NCBI GenBank assembly: GCA_039519185.1
Contig: CM076846.1
Span: 187,783,068-187,847,067 of the forward strand
From: Astragalus membranaceus
Lineage: Eukaryota; Streptophyta; Magnoliopsida; Fabales; Fabaceae
DNA: 64,000 nucleotides
Reading direction: 5' to 3'
Shown here: piece by piece, positions 18,118-30,756 of the stretch
Position numbering within the stretch: the stretch's first letter is position 1
Layout of the letters: every line of letters begins with the position of its first letter
The notes under the pieces: model-generated
Told to the model about the DNA's origin: nothing
What the model saw: only the letters and a program-made list of their open reading frames with translations
Database searches by the model: none
Made by a program: the position numbers and the translations under genes

Positions 18118-20749
18118 TGTCGTGATCGGGGTCCCGACGTAGACGGCCCAAAAATCGATTATTTTAGGAGTCGCCGCCCAATTTATTTAATAGGAAAAAC
18201 TGAGAAAAACCTAACTAGAAGTTATTGGTCTGCGTAAACTAGATTGAGTTCAGGAGTCGATTATGCATGGGGAAGGGCGGAAACTTAATCCCACTACACC
18301 CCTAGTACATCTGTCCTAAGACAGTTACCCTAAATTTGGTTGTGCAAAAATATTATTGAGTAATGAACTATCGTTATACCCTTAAAAATGATAAAAAAAA
18401 AATTAGTTATATCGAAATAAAATGTGACCATTTGAAGAAAATTTAATTTTGACTTGACGGGGAAGCCCCGCTCCTACGTATCCTCTGGTGCAATGAGGAA
18501 CTCAAGAGTCACGTAGTTATTCTTTTGAAGGGGTTTAAGATCACCGAGCTGTACAACTCAGGCATCTTAAACCAGGATCGCGAGGTTGACATGATGTACA
18601 TCTCACTCAAGCTCATTTTTTGTTTTTTGGAAAATAGGTGTTAAAAAAATGATTCTTTATTGGAAAAAAATTAATTTAGCTTGACGGGGAAACCCCGCTC
18701 CTACGTATCTCCAAAGCGGAGAATCAAAGGCAACGTAGTTCTTCTCAGAAAATATTTGTGTGTTAATTGATTTTAATTTTTGAAGGGGTTTAAGATCAGA
18801 ACCGTACGGCTAAAGTCTCTTAAACCGGGATCAACAAGATGTACATCTCAGCCAAACCCATTTTTATAATTTTTATAAGTTTTTTGTAAAAAAAAGAAGG
18901 TTTATTTTGTGAAAAAATAATAAAGAGGAAAAAAACGAAAAAAGGGGGTGAAACAGAAAAATGGGGGTGCGGTTAGCCACGGGGGGTTTGTAAAAAAAAC
19001 ATGGGTGGTGTGAAAAGCGAACAGCCCAGTTTGTTGTTGTTTTTTTTTTTGCGTCTACAAAAAGGCCTGCGTAAAAAAGGGGGGTGCGGATCCAGCCTGA
19101 TTTTTTTGTTCTTTCTTTCTTTAAAAAAATGGAGGGTTGCAACAATGAAAATATGGAGGTGAAATCATAAATCTGGATTAAAAGGAAAAGACGCAAATGA
19201 CCCTAACTCTCCATACTATAAAAACGAAATCTAAAAAAGGAAACCCTAAAAATCTCTCTCTCCCTCCTCGCGGCACCCCTACCCCAAAAAGCCACAAAAC
19301 CCCAATTCTTCCCCTCTCCCCACGGCTCTCCTCCCTTTCTTCTCCTCCTCTTCCGCCGTCCCCCCTCTTCTCCCCTCCGATCTCCGCTCCAGCCTAGATC
19401 TCCACTAACCCTTCACTAAACTTCACTCCCTATTTCCTCACCGCCGCCATCGACGAAAGTGGAGAGGGGGGAGGTGACGGCTTCAGTGGTGGTGAGAGAA
19501 GGCCGTTTGGTGGCATCCCCTTTTTTTCTTCCTTGGGGTTCATTTCGTTTTCCATGGTGGAGGGATCTCGAAGCTACGTAAAAAAAACGGTGGGAAAAGG
19601 AGAAGAGGGGCTGTGTAGGGCGTGAGACGGTGGAGGTAGGGAGCGATGGCGGAGGAAACAAAGAGGCGGTGCTACTACGGCTTCGGTGGTGATTCTTGGG
19701 TAGTCGAAGGTGGTTAGGTGGAGGGAGGACTACGGTGCTGCTACAGTGGTGGCCGGTTCCGTTTAGGAGGTGCCGGCGCAGGGACCGGAACAGCCACCGT
19801 ACGTGGTGGCCGGAGGTAACTACTATATTTTTTTCCCTCACCTTGTTTCCTTCCTTTCCCCTTTCACTTAGAAACTTTAAAATTCTTTTTTGTCACAGGA
19901 ACCTAATCTTTTGGTTAAGTCCGAAAACCCTAATCTTTCATCTAAAAATCCTAGTTGTTGTTTTATTTCATTTTTTTTTATAATAGGTAATAGAATAGAA
20001 AAAACAATCTGAACCTAAAGATTTTCTTATGTTTGAAACTGACTTTTTATTAGTCATTCACCCTATGGTGAAAACCAATTAATTTTTTAGCTAACAAACA
20101 TTTCAACTAAATGCTAATTTTATTTTCTAAATGAACAAAAACGTATATAAACTAACCTCTTGTCAAGCTTCTGATAATTTCCCTACTGCTTGCTGTCACT
20201 CTGCTACTGACTGCTTCTCTCCCTTTTGTTGCTCAAGTGTATTAGAACTCTGTGATGAATTCTAATTTTATGGTATCTCAGTTTTGTGTTTCTGTTGTTG
20301 TGTGTGTATCTGTCTCTGTGTATATTGCTGTCTGTGTATTCTGTTTTCCCCTCCCTTTGTTGTTACTATTCCCTCTATTTATAGTCAAAAATTTACGGTG
20401 TAGGTGTGGTGTGGGAGCAGGGGATCAAAAACTCCCAGGAGACCAAACTGTTGCAGCAGTGACACAGTGGAGCAGCAAGGATGGGGCTGGCATGTTCTTG
20501 CCTAAAGTTGAAAGGCCAAGGAACAAGGAGAAGGGAGCTTGAGTCCCATTCTCAAAATACCATTTTCTGTTGCAACCAGCAGGCTGTGCCCTGCTTTTAA
20601 TTTTTTGTACTGTTTTTTAATTAATTTTTTTTTGTAAAAAGAGTTGACTTTTCTCCCTTTTTTTTGTACTATTCTGCCTTTTTTTAATTTTTTTGTCTAC
20701 ATATGTAACAAATTCAATAAAAGGGACGGCAAATTAAAACTGATTTTAT

Positions 20750-21060
20750 CTTATTACTATTTTTTTTATTACTAATAATACTTAAAAAAAGCGGTAAAAC
20801 AACACGAACCGACGCAACCACTCGCACACGACTCGCAATTAACACGCGCTCGCGTTAAGACTATGAACGCGTACCTGACTTAATGCGCACACACGTAAGT
20901 TATTAAAACCGATTTTATTTTATCCTCATTTTTCTAAAAACGCGGTAAAATAACGCGCACCAACGCAACTACTTACACACGACTCGCAACCAACACGCGC
21001 TCGCGTTAAGACTAGGAATGCGTGCGCGATCCGAATACGCACACAATGCCCCCGATAGTA
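20750..21060. repeat. Two-copy tandem duplication within the LTR
   Basis: Two diverged units of about 165-170 bp share GCGGTAAAA, CACACGACTCGCAA and ACACGCGCTCGCGTTAAGAC. They lie just left of the CACTA insertion. Non-coding. Confidence 0.75.
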
Positions 21061-21064
21061 GGAC

Positions 21065-21370
21065 CACTACAAAAAAAGCTGGACTTTGCGGCGGGCGAAA
21101 TCCGCCGCGAAAGCCAAATTTGCGGCAGATATTTGGACTTTGCGGCGGAAGTTTTTCGCCGGTAGCCAGCTCGAAGCAAACGCGTTGCGGCGGATTATCC
21201 GCCGCAAGTTTGCGGCGGATTTAGTGGCGCCGCAAAATCCAACGCAAATTTGCGGCGGATAATCCGCCGGAAAAGGGGACAAATTTTTGACGCAATATAT
21301 CCACCGGAAAGTACCCAATATCCGCCGCAAATTATCCGCCGCAAAGTACCACTTATCCGCCGCAAAACAC
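21065..21370. repeat. Left CACTA subterminal repeats
   Basis: About 15 copies of TTGCGGCGGA or its complement within 300 bp, close to the CACTAC end. They are the likely binding sites for the element's TNPA-type protein. Some pair as inverted repeats. Confidence 0.85.
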
Positions 21371-21802
21371 CCGTTTTATTTTAAAAAAAAATGAATATAA
21401 TTTTTTTAAAAAAACATTTTTTAAAAAAAAAATTTAATTATTATTATTTTAATTAAAAAAAAATTATTATTATTTTTAAAAAATAAATTTTATTTTTTTA
21501 TTTTAATAATTATTATTATTTTAATTAAAAAAAAATTTTAATTATTATTATTTTAATTAAAAAATTATTATTATTATTTTTAAAAAATAAATTTTATTTT
21601 TTTAAAAAAATCGTTTTAATTAAAAATATATATTATTTTATTAATTTTTTTAATTATTGATAAAAAAATAAAATCCAATAACTAATTAATTTTTAATTAA
21701 AAAAAATAAAAATTGGGAAAAGCAGTAAAAATATCCATACAATTAATAAAATATACAGACAATTAATAAAATATCCAGACAAATAAATAAAATAATCTAA
21801 AG
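21371..21802. other. AT-rich stretch of the CACTA, repeated at its other end
   Basis: A- and T-run-rich sequence with ATTATTATT motifs. The part at 21590-21720 (AAATCGTTTTAATTAAAAAT and onward to AAAATTGGGAAAAGCAGTAA) recurs in direct orientation at 49615-49752. It probably holds the 3' untranslated region of the tnpA-like gene. No coding sequence. Confidence 0.6.
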
Positions 21803-22124
21803 CTACTGGGGTGCCTGCCGGTCAATGTCATCAACATTATTATAATATGTATCATCTTGAAGTAAAGCACTGAGCGATGACATTTGGACATTAAGATCAA
21901 TGTCCAGCGGGGGTGACCGCTGCTGGGGGTACTGCTGGTTTGGCTGGATCAGGGGTGACTGATGTTGGGGCTGCTGGTATGGCTGGCGGGGTGACTGATG
22001 TTGCTGCTGGTATGGCTGGAATGGCGGCGCATACTGCGGTGTATACTGCGGGGGATATTGGGATGCATACGGCGGGGGATACTGGGGTGCATACTACTGC
22101 TGGTAGTACTGCTGCTGTGGCGGC
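21803..22124 (-). pseudogene. C-terminal part of CACTA tnpA-like protein
   Basis: On -, the frame entering at 22124 is rich in Gln, Pro and Tyr (QYPPPYASQYPPQYTPQYAP) and ends LDIDLNVQMSSLSALLQDDT and a TAG at 21805-21803. It joins in frame to the coiled-coil segment at 45824-46180 when the array and one GCGGC copy are removed. A TAG about 10 residues after the join is an in-frame stop. It may be a late mutation, because the Q/Y/P pattern continues past it. This part of the protein has no catalytic motif. The role (repeat binding, TNPA-like) is inferred from position and composition. Confidence 0.6.
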
Positions 22125-22427
22125 TGTCATACCCCAATTTTGTCCGGCTTAGGTCCAAACCCTAATTTTCCACACAAAAATAAATTATGCATTTTGAATC
22201 CTAGAAGCCGCTCCAAAGTTTTTGAAATCATTCTTAGGGTTAGAATGCACTTTTTAAGAAACTAGGGTTTTGAAAATGTGTTATGTATGCATGGCAAGTT
22301 TTGAAAAATATGTTATGCATGCATGGCAAGCTTTGGAAAATATTTTATGCATGCATGGCAAAAACATAAAAAAAAAACATTTTTGTGGAAAATAAGAATT
22401 GATTTCCATTCTGTTCCAAGGGCCAAG

Positions 22428-22987
22428 AATCGATTTATACTATTTGGTAAAGGCCATGAAATCGATTCCTTAATCCAATATTAAACCATGTTAAGGAGCC
22501 AAGAATCGATTCCCCCTATGCTATCAAGGCATGAAATCGATTTTCAGGCCACTTTTAGGAGCCAAGAATCGATTCTCACCTATGCTATCAAGGCATGAAA
22601 TCGATTTTCAGGCCACTTTAAAGAGCCAAGAATCGATTCCCACTTATTTTAACTAAACATGGAATCGATTTTCACCTATTATATAGGTCCTGAAAATCGA
22701 TTTCCCTCTCCTTTCATAGGCCTTGAAATCGATTTTCAGGCCATTTTAAATAGGTGAAAATCGATTCCTCCCTTTTTCCATAGGCCATATAATCGATTCT
22801 TATCATTTCCAAAAATAAAGAATCGATTCCTACATGTTTCCAAAGACCACAGAATCGATTTTCAGGATCTCCAAATGTCCTGAAAATCGATTCCTACCAT
22901 TTTCCATAGGCCATATAATCGATTCTTATCATTTCCAAAAATAAAGAATCGATTCCTACATATTTCCAAAGGCTCAAACAATCGATT
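22428..22987 (+). promoter_or_regulatory. AATCGATT palindrome cluster in LTR U3
   Basis: Eighteen AATCGATT octamers in 560 bp, often spaced about 25-35 bp apart, sit in partly repeated contexts such as GCCAAGAATCGATTCC and CATGAAATCGATTTTCAGG. The cluster ends 50 bp before the TATA box, so it is in enhancer position. The same cluster is present in LTRs 2 (31060-31619) and 3 (39692-40251). Its role is not known to me. Confidence 0.85.
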
Positions 22988-23035
22988 CATCCTTGCCATA
23001 AATGTTTTTAAAAAATTTTCTACGCTTTCCTAAGC

Positions 23036-23045
23036 CTATAAATAG
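23036..23045 (+). promoter_or_regulatory. LTR TATA box
   Basis: CTATAAATAG in a GC-balanced setting just after the U3 repeats and before the R/U5-like region. Transcription would start about 30 bases later. Equivalent boxes are at 31668-31677 and 40300-40309; the partial fourth LTR lacks it. Confidence 0.75.
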
Positions 23046-24412
23046 GCAGCCTCAAATCACATTTGGGGAGACTGGACAAGATCAGAGAGGGACTTCACAC
23101 AATATCAGAGAGAAGAATTGCTACACACATTTTTCACGAGATCTGAGGGACATTTTCACGAGATCTGAGAGACATTTCACGAGATCGGGGAAGACAACTC
23201 TCGCAAATCTCATTTTCCAGTTCTCCGCTTCATTTTCGCTCGTTCTTCAGATCTGTAATATCTGTCTTCATCAGAGGTATTTCAGTCTTTTCATTTGTTA
23301 ATATTTAGTTATTGTGATCCATGTGATTTAACTTAGCTATAGCATTCATCTACTCGTTCTTGTATGTTATCATCCATTGCTGAGGACGAACCATATGATT
23401 CCCACTTATGCCTAGTGCATCATATTCTAAGTGGTGAAGATGGTCTCGGGTGATTCAGCTTGTCCCTTTTAAACCCTTTCAAAAACATTATTAGAACTAC
23501 GTCGCTTTGATTCCCGTTTGGGATACGTAGGAGCGAGCCACGTCCTCGTCAAGCGCAACAAATAAAAATTCTTTTCATCTCCTTAAACCAATCATTTTCA
23601 TAAAACAAACAAAAATCATTTTCAAACCCATTGTTGCTAGTAGCTCATCAGAACCTCTGTTCGTTTAGCTATTAGTGACAATGTCCTTTTCTCCTAAAAA
23701 TAATAAACGGTGATCCATCATAACCTTTGTTAGTTTGATCATCGTACAAATCAATCTCTTTCGAAAATCACTTTCAAAAAAGATAATAAAAACGAGTTGT
23801 TATCAATAGTCCATCAGAACCTTCGTTCGTTTGACTAGCGGTACAACTCTCTCTTTTGAGTATTTAGTAGGTGATTCATCATAGCCTCTGCTAGTTTAAT
23901 CATTTGCTAACGCTCGTCCTATTTCAAAAACTCACTAAAAAAGGATAAAAAAACAAAAACTTTTCAAAGAGACCCAAGAACTACGTGGCTTTGAATTCTC
24001 CATCGCACCGGGAGATACGTAGGAGCGGGCCATGTCCCGTCAAGCACTTCTTTCTAAAAACCCCTTTTTCCCCCCTTTCTCACCAAAAATAAAATTTCCA
24101 GTATGTTTTCTCATTCGTCTTCAAACAAGAAATAAATAGGCAAATCTAGGTATTTTTCAAATCAAACATTAAAACCACACATCTAATTAGAGGTTCCCTT
24201 TCGGTAGAAAGGACGTGCGCGGTGCTAACACCTTCCTCGCGCGTAATCGACCCCCGAACCTATATCTCTAGTTTTCAAAGACCATCTGCCTTATCCAAAA
24301 GACCTTTTTTCAATGTTTTGGTCTTAAAATTAAAATATTGGTGGCGGCTCCAACTTTTTCCACGTTGTACATTGAGAAACCCCAAGCCGGGGATTTTTCG
24401 GGGTGCAACAGC

Positions 24413-24430
24413 TGGCGACTCCGCTGGGGG
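24413..24430 (+). other. Primer binding site
   Basis: TGGCGACTCCGCTGGGG begins two bases after the LTR end. TGGCGACTCC is the tRNA-Arg type primer site typical of Ogre/Tat elements. Copies follow LTR 2 (33045) and LTR 3 (41677). This copy has one extra G compared with the other two. Confidence 0.75.
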
Positions 24431-25487
24431 ACACTTTTTTTTAAAAAAAAGACGAGGGTCAAGCCTAACTAATTTAAATGTGTGGTTTAATGTATTGTTG
24501 ATTTGATTAAAACCCTGTTTGCCTTTCTTTCTTATCTTTTATTCCCTTTCTTTTATCGCTTATGCCCTTGCATTTTTTTCAATCCCCATGATCCCCTCTT
24601 CTTGGCTCCTTTTCCTAAGGTGAGCAATATCCTTGTCTATAGATATTCTAGGTATGGAACCCTAGGGTAGATAACTTGTTATGGCTTGCTTCTGTCTGGA
24701 TTGCTCTGGTTTTCATTTCAGGTGGGGGTAGTACTAGGGAAAATGCCCTTGACACACACTACACTTATACCCTGTGACTATGTGCTTTGAGTGGGACCAT
24801 AACCCAGGTCTGCAAAAACTTAGGAGAGTGGATTCGAGTAGTGAGAGCCCATCAGGACCTTTGTCCGTTTGGCTACTTGCGAAAGTTTCAACCAGAGTTG
24901 TGCTCTTTCATGATGCCTCACACCTAGCAGTTTGCTGCATTTGTGGGGAATTTTGTGAAAGGGACTGTAGCTCTGGTGGCCTTGTGAGGGAGTGAATAAA
25001 GCTACATGGAAGGATTACCATTTTAATTGCCCTAGACCATAGGTCTTACCTCTTTTTAGGTCACAAGGGCTTTTCCAAAATTGTGTGTGCATTATTGCAT
25101 CTAGTTTAGTTCATTTCCGCCAACGTTTTTTGAAAAAACAACGAAATCAAAAAATAGGTTTTTCCTTCTATTTCATAAATACCTATATGGGGTGGCATAT
25201 AGGGTATACCGCCCTAATTTTTCAAAACCCCACCTGTAAATATCTCTCTTTATAACAAAGCATCCTCATCATCCGCATTTTACATCATAACGGCATGCAT
25301 TACATAAGCAAATTCTGAAAAATTCATACAGCATTCCTCATGCATCTAATAACATAAAGCCATATGCATTGCATTCATTTACGCATTCATACTTGTACTC
25401 ATAAAAGATGTTCTATCATCAAAAAGAAAAACAAAAGGCAAGCTGGTTCGCCAACACCGATACTCTACCTGTCTACAGGCAAGACTA

Positions 25488-26677
25488 ATGGCTAGCAATC
25501 AACATCTCGAGAATGAGGACCCCCTGGGTCAAGATGAGTCGGTTGTGGAAATTCTTAACCCCGAGCAGCTGGCTCAAGAGAATCAAGCTTTGAAGACTAA
25601 AGTGGAGGCTATGGAGGCTCAGAGGGCCGAGATAATGAATAGCTGCAAAATCTGAGAAGTGGGACCACTGCTGAAGCCATTCCCGTGGTGACAAGTCAGT
25701 CTGCTGTGGTTACCTCTAGTGGAGCTGCGGGTGTGCCACATATTCACATCCCTAATCCCAGTATTGTACCTCCCAGAAGTTCTCCTGCTCTTGCTCCGGA
25801 GATTATTGTAAATCCTCCAAGTGTTGCTTATCAAATGGGAAACTCCGCTCAGTATGGGGTTTACTACTTCAGTCCAAGGAGCTACCCTCAGGGCCAGATG
25901 ATTGAAAGCCCACAGCCAAGAGACAGATATCACTTGCTAGAAGAACGATTGAAGGCAATGGAGGCCCAGATACATGAGATGATGGTCATATTGCAGAGCT
26001 TAAAGAGTGGGGCAGCTGCTGAAGGTGTCACTGTCGTGGGTCCAGTTGGTGTCATTTCTTTCATTCCTCCGCCACCACAAACTGTTCCATTCTCTGCTCC
26101 TGTGCCATCCCAGCAAGGCGGTGACAGTCGCAAGGCTCAGGGTTATCAGTACAAGAAACGAACCAGTTTTGATCCAATACCGATGACATGCACTGAATTG
26201 TTTAATCACCTGACTTCCAAGAACCTGATCAGCACCCGCCCAATGAAGGCCCTTCAACCGCCATTTCCCCGAAGGTACAATGCAAGTGCTACCTGCAGTT
26301 TCCACGAAAACGGGGTTGGTCATACTGTGGAGGAGTGCAGAGCCTTCAAACATGCAGTGCAAGACCTGATAGATCGGCGCGTGATTCAGATAGGAACCCC
26401 TGATATTGATGGTGAAGAAAAAATCAATGAGGAAGTAACAGCGGTGCCTGCGGAAGAGGGATGTTGGGATACCCTAGGGGAGCCCAGTGGAAAGTTTGAT
26501 TACTTGGTCAGGTATGACGCTCCCGAGAGTGCTCAAATCCGAATGGAAGACATTCAGCCCACAGGATGGGATGAGGAAGAGGAACAATACAACCAAATTG
26601 CTGTCATCGGTAATGGATCCGAAGCTGAAGAAAGTGAGACTGGTCTGGTTCGTCGCTGCCTTGCCAGAGAAAGTTGA
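25488..26677 (+). pseudogene. gag of array unit 1, one-base frameshift
   Basis: This is the structural protein that would form the retrotransposon particle. The ATG at 25488 opens MASNQHLENEDPLG and an EVLNPEQLAQENQAL-like coiled segment (VVEILNPEQLAQENQALKTK), then stops at TGA 25653. A frame two bases over starts before that and runs without interruption to 26677. It contains RYHLLEERLKAMEAQIHEMM (coiled coil) and CSFHENGVGHTVEECRAFKH, a CHCC zinc-knuckle-like motif seen in Tat-lineage gag. A one-base loss near 25640 would explain the split. The same break is in all three copies, so it predates the amplification. No protease or reverse transcriptase follows. Confidence 0.82.
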
Positions 26678-27289
26678 AGAATGGGGAAGCTGCTGCCTTT
26701 CCTGTGACTTTTAATTCAATATGATCATTGTAATGCAACTCTGTGGCTCTGCCCAAGGTCATAGAGCAAGTTGTTAGGGGCAATCATGTTTTTATTTTCA
26801 GAATCATCATCATTAATAAAAACGTTGTTTTTGAATCCCAATCAATAAAAATCAATTCCTTTTCATTTCGTGTGTCTTTTCCTTGCATTATTATTGCTTG
26901 TCTGTTTGTTTCGCCTTTCAGTCTGCTTTTTTCGCCTCAGTAAAAAGCGGATCCACAGCAATTGTCTCTCAAAATAACAGTGCCAACAGTCCATATTTTG
27001 ACTTTGATCACCTTATCAATCAAGCAGAGGGAGATGTTGAGGAAGACCGGGAAAATCCCCCAGAAGGTTAATGAAGCAAGAAAAAGGATTATTCAGCATC
27101 ACGGGAAATCCACTGAAGTGACCGCTGAGAACAAGAAAGAGGTCTGGATGGGTACTTCAATAAAGGAAAATTAGAGCTCAAAAGGGAAATAAAGAAGAAG
27201 GGCAAGTGCATGAAAATAAGTGAACTATTGTCCCAGAGTTAATTCTTGAGGAAATAAGCAATCATGATTTGAAATGAAGTCGGACTACC

Positions 27290-27440
27290 ATTCCATACCC
27301 AAAAACAAAATCCTCTCTTAACCACCTTAAGCCAAGAAAATCCCAAAGAGAAAAACAAAATCCTCTCCTAACCACCTTAAGCCAAGAAAATCCCAAAGAG
27401 AAAAACATAATCCTTTCCGACCCATCTTAAGCCAAGAAAA
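27290..27440 (+). repeat. Tandem repeat in the internal region
   Basis: Three units of about 58 bp contain ACCACCTTAAGCCAAGAAAA then TCCCAAAGAGAAAAACA. The same array is in units 2 and 3. No coding sequence lies between it and the integrase remnant at 28081. Confidence 0.85.
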
Positions 27441-28080
27441 AGCCAAAAATCCAAAAGTCACCTTAGACAAGGATCACCTCGAATTAAAAAACAGTGCGTC
27501 GTTCTTTATCAGCTCACCCAAGCTCAAGAAAAAGAAGAAGTCAAAGAAGGAAAAATCATTCAAAAAGGAAAATCCCAAAACCAAAAGAAAAATACAAAAG
27601 AAATAGTGAGTTGATACATGTTACCACAAAACCCAAGAGATCCTCGTCTCAATAAACCTTCAAACACTTTCTCATTTCCATGCACCCCTCCTCCCATAAA
27701 CCGCAAACACTCTCCTTTGACCTCGACAGCCCGCCCTCCATAGACCCTTAGCCAGGAATAAAACCTCCAAATACCTCATCAAGCCAGTTAACCATTATAA
27801 ATCATCGATCAACAGCCAACACCGAATAAAAACCATCCTGCCATTAGCCCCAAATGCTTCATTAAGCTTACTCATCTCTCCTCCACAAAACACCACAATC
27901 CCGAAAGGTCCATCCCGATCAATGATTTGATTGCTGTTGTTTTCTCAAGGTTTTAGCTCAAGGACAAGTAAATTCATTTGTTTACAATACGCCAAGTGGG
28001 GCAATCCAGTCGCTCTTCACCCCTCCTACAACTGGGGAAATTGATCCTACACCTATCTCATCCCTTGTCGCACTCACATT

Positions 28081-28535
28081 CATGAAATCATACAGGGGCA
28101 AACCTTTTTTTTCTCTAGTGTATGGGTCAGAAGCAGTTCTTCTCATCAAGGTTGAAATACCCTCTCTACGAGTAGTCATGGAGGCCAAGTTAGAAGAAGC
28201 AAATAGGTCCAAGCTCGTCTAGATCAACTGAATCTCATTAAAGAGAAAAGAATTGCTGCCCTGCGCCATGGCCAGTTGTACCAACAAAAGATGAAGGCAG
28301 CTTTCGGCAGGAAAGTCCGTCTTCGAGAATTCGGCGAAGGAGACCTTGTACTCAAAAAGATCCTACCTATCCAGACTGACTCCGTGGGAAGTTGAGGCCC
28401 ACTTATGACGGTCCATGTGAAGTCAAGAAAGCTTTTTCCAGAAGAGCGCCGATACTCATAAACATAGACGGCGAAGATCTCAGGAATCCAGTCAATTCAG
28501 ATCAAGTGAAGAAGTATTATGCCCAAAAGAAATAG
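28081..28535 (+). pseudogene. Integrase C-terminal remnant, unit 1
   Basis: Translated pieces match the conserved end of Ty3/gypsy integrase: FFSLVYGSEAVLLIKVEIPS, then LNLIKEKRIAALRHGQLYQQ, then VRLREFGEGDLVLKKILP, and the chromodomain-free tail KKYYAQKK before a TAG at 28533. The frame is broken at least twice (near 28218 and near 28390). The upstream catalytic core is not recognisable. It shows that the element descends from a full gypsy retrotransposon. The homologue at 36713-37167 carries the same damage; unit 3 has lost this part. Confidence 0.8.
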
Positions 28536-30740
28536 ATGAAAAAAGAGAAAGACAAGCCAAGTAAGAATTAGCTCGCTAGGTTGAAAACCCGCAAAGGGCG
28601 ACCTAGGCAAAATCAGAGCGACCCGGTGGATTGAAAACCCGCAAAGGGCGATCCAGGAAAAAATTAGGGTCTGAAAACTTAGGCATGAAAAGTAAAGAAA
28701 GGCATACAACTCTCCTACAAGCTTGGATGAGGGAGTGATCAAGGTCAAGGACATAGATGTTTGGCACTGTTCCACAGAGACGGACAGTCAGAATTCAGCT
28801 TCTCTCCTTTTTTCGTGTCTTTTTACAGTTTAAACTTTCAAGTGTAATAAACAATCGGCGTAACTTATTGTGCGACCGGTTTCCACATTAATAAAGTTCA
28901 AATTTCTCGTATCTGTTCACTCTTTTATTTTCTGCTTTTTCTGCTCAAAATAAATGTTTTATGATGATGATGGTCCTGAACTGTAAAACATGTGCATACA
29001 TCATAGAGCATTGCAAATCATTACGAGACTCTTAAGAGTCCCGGGAGAAGGCAATTCCCCAAAATCAGTCAATCGTGCACAAGAGAGCAACTACATCCAC
29101 GATTGCTTCAGACCAGCAAAGCCAAGACCAACATGCACTCGGCCCATGAGCCCCGCAAGTCCAACAGGTTCCTCAGTCTCGTGTCAGGAGCATCGCGGGT
29201 CGGCTGAACCAGCAAAAAATAAAAAAAAAATAATAATAATAATAAAAAAAAAAAGGGCAATAAACAAACACCGTCATGCATTACATTCATCAGGCATTTA
29301 TCAGGCATAAAAATAATGTAAAGAAAAAGAAAATAGCAATCATGGCATTTGCATCATGCATCTCATAGAAAAAACAAAACGAAGCCTTCCATTGCATACA
29401 CTGGCATTCCATGCGGTCAAACCAGACCTTTGTGTCCTTAAACCAGATCATTGTGATCCATAAACCAGACCTTTGTGTCCTTAAACCAGATCAATGTGAT
29501 CCATAAACCAGACCTTTGTGTCCTTAAACCAGACCAGACCAATATGCAGACACATATTGCTCCATAAACCAGGCTTGTCGGCCCACAAACCAGACTCGTT
29601 GTGATCCTTAAATCAGACTAATGTCGAGTCCATAATTTAGCATTCCATCAAATAAACCAAAGCATTTCACAACTCTCAAGCATTGCATTTGCGTACCCGC
29701 ACTTCATAAATAAAAAGGGCAACCATCAAGGAAAGCCAAAAGAGAATATCAAAAGCGTCCAGCATTGCATGCATCAGCGTCACATGCATCCACGTAGCAT
29801 ACATCTGCATTACATTTGCATAACCGCATCTTGCACATTCATCATTACACCAAAATCATAGCATAGCATGCACATGCATAACATGCACTCATAACATGCA
29901 CTCATTACATGCACTCATAGCATGCACATGCATAACATGCACTCATAACATGCACTCATTACATGCACTCATTGCATGCACATGCATAACATGCACTCAT
30001 AACATGCACTCATAACATGCACTCATACTCCATGCACCATTCCTTGCATTAACCGACGTATGCAGGTACCTCAATTCAGTGCGGCAGCATTGAACATTTC
30101 AATCAATCAATCAACAGGATTCGTGAATCCCTTCAGGACCCAAGTGTCCCTTCAAAAGCAGACTTCACCTCGTATTCGAGCTGCGGGTAAGTCCTTCAGA
30201 CCCCGGGTGGTCCTTCAGACTAGTTGTGTCAGCCTAAGACACAGCGGACGTCCTTCATAGTCAACATATCAGTTCCGGAGCTGATCTTGACCCATCATGG
30301 CCGCTCGAAAGGCCCCCTCAGACCGTTTTTCTAGTACCATAGCTAGTAGCGCTCCTTCAGACCACGATGGTCCTTCAATTAAGGCCTAGGCAGCCTTCCA
30401 GACCCTGAGTGGTCCTTCAGAGCCTTAGTGCTCCTTCCAGACCCTGAGTGGTCCTTCAGAGCCTTAGTGCTCCTTCAGACCCTGAGTGGTCCTTCAGAGC
30501 CTTAGTGCTCCTTCAGATCCTGAGTGGTCCGTCATTTTCTCTCTCGGTTAATGCGCCAGGTGTTAACCATTCCCCGTTTGTTCTCAAGCCCATCTATTCA
30601 AAAAAAAAAAACATAGAAAAAGAAAAAGAGGAAAATTCGGGTTTCCCCAAATGGACAAAATCGGTATAATTTCTGAATTCTTTATCTTCATTTTGCCTTG
30701 GAATATGTTTCGGCCAATTCATATTCCTCGTTAAAATTCA
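28536..30740 (+). repeat. Non-coding 3' internal region with tandem repeats, unit 1
   Basis: It holds three separate arrays. AAACCAGACCTTTGTGTCCT units lie at about 29410-29600. AACATGCACTCAT units lie at about 29860-30030. GTGGTCCTTCAGAGCCTTAG / TGCTCCTTCAGACCCTGA units lie at about 30330-30530. Long repeat-rich spacers before the polypurine tract are usual in Tat/Ogre elements. The homologous stretch of unit 2 is at 37168-39372. Confidence 0.8.
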
Positions 30741-30742
30741 GA

Positions 30743-30756
30743 TAAAGAGGGGCAGC
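30743..30756 (+). other. Polypurine tract before LTR 2
   Basis: AAAGAGGGGCAGC directly precedes the TG of LTR 2; the same tract precedes LTR 3 at 39375-39388. The junctions are those of complete internal-LTR boundaries, with no added target duplication. Confidence 0.8.

Larger units (their letters stand above)
22125..24410 (+). repeat. LTR 1 of the array (2286 bp)
   Basis: Starts TGTCATACCCC and ends GTGCAACA. It has a U3 region with 18 AATCGATT palindromes (22428-22987), a TATA box CTATAAATAG (23036-23045) and two copies of the ACTACGT...GATACGTAGGAG motif (about 23495-23540 and 23985-24030). Identical-length copies lie at 30757-33042 and 39389-41674. Confidence 0.95.

Noticed and set aside
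21897..22152. Alanine/threonine-rich frames on both strands
   Set aside because: They are out-of-frame readings of the Gln/Pro/Tyr-rich tail of the CACTA second gene, which is the frame that joins correctly to 45824.
25619..26362. Minus-strand frames of 104 and 120 codons opposite gag
   Set aside because: They are shadows of the gag coding strand, identical in each array copy, and have no motifs.
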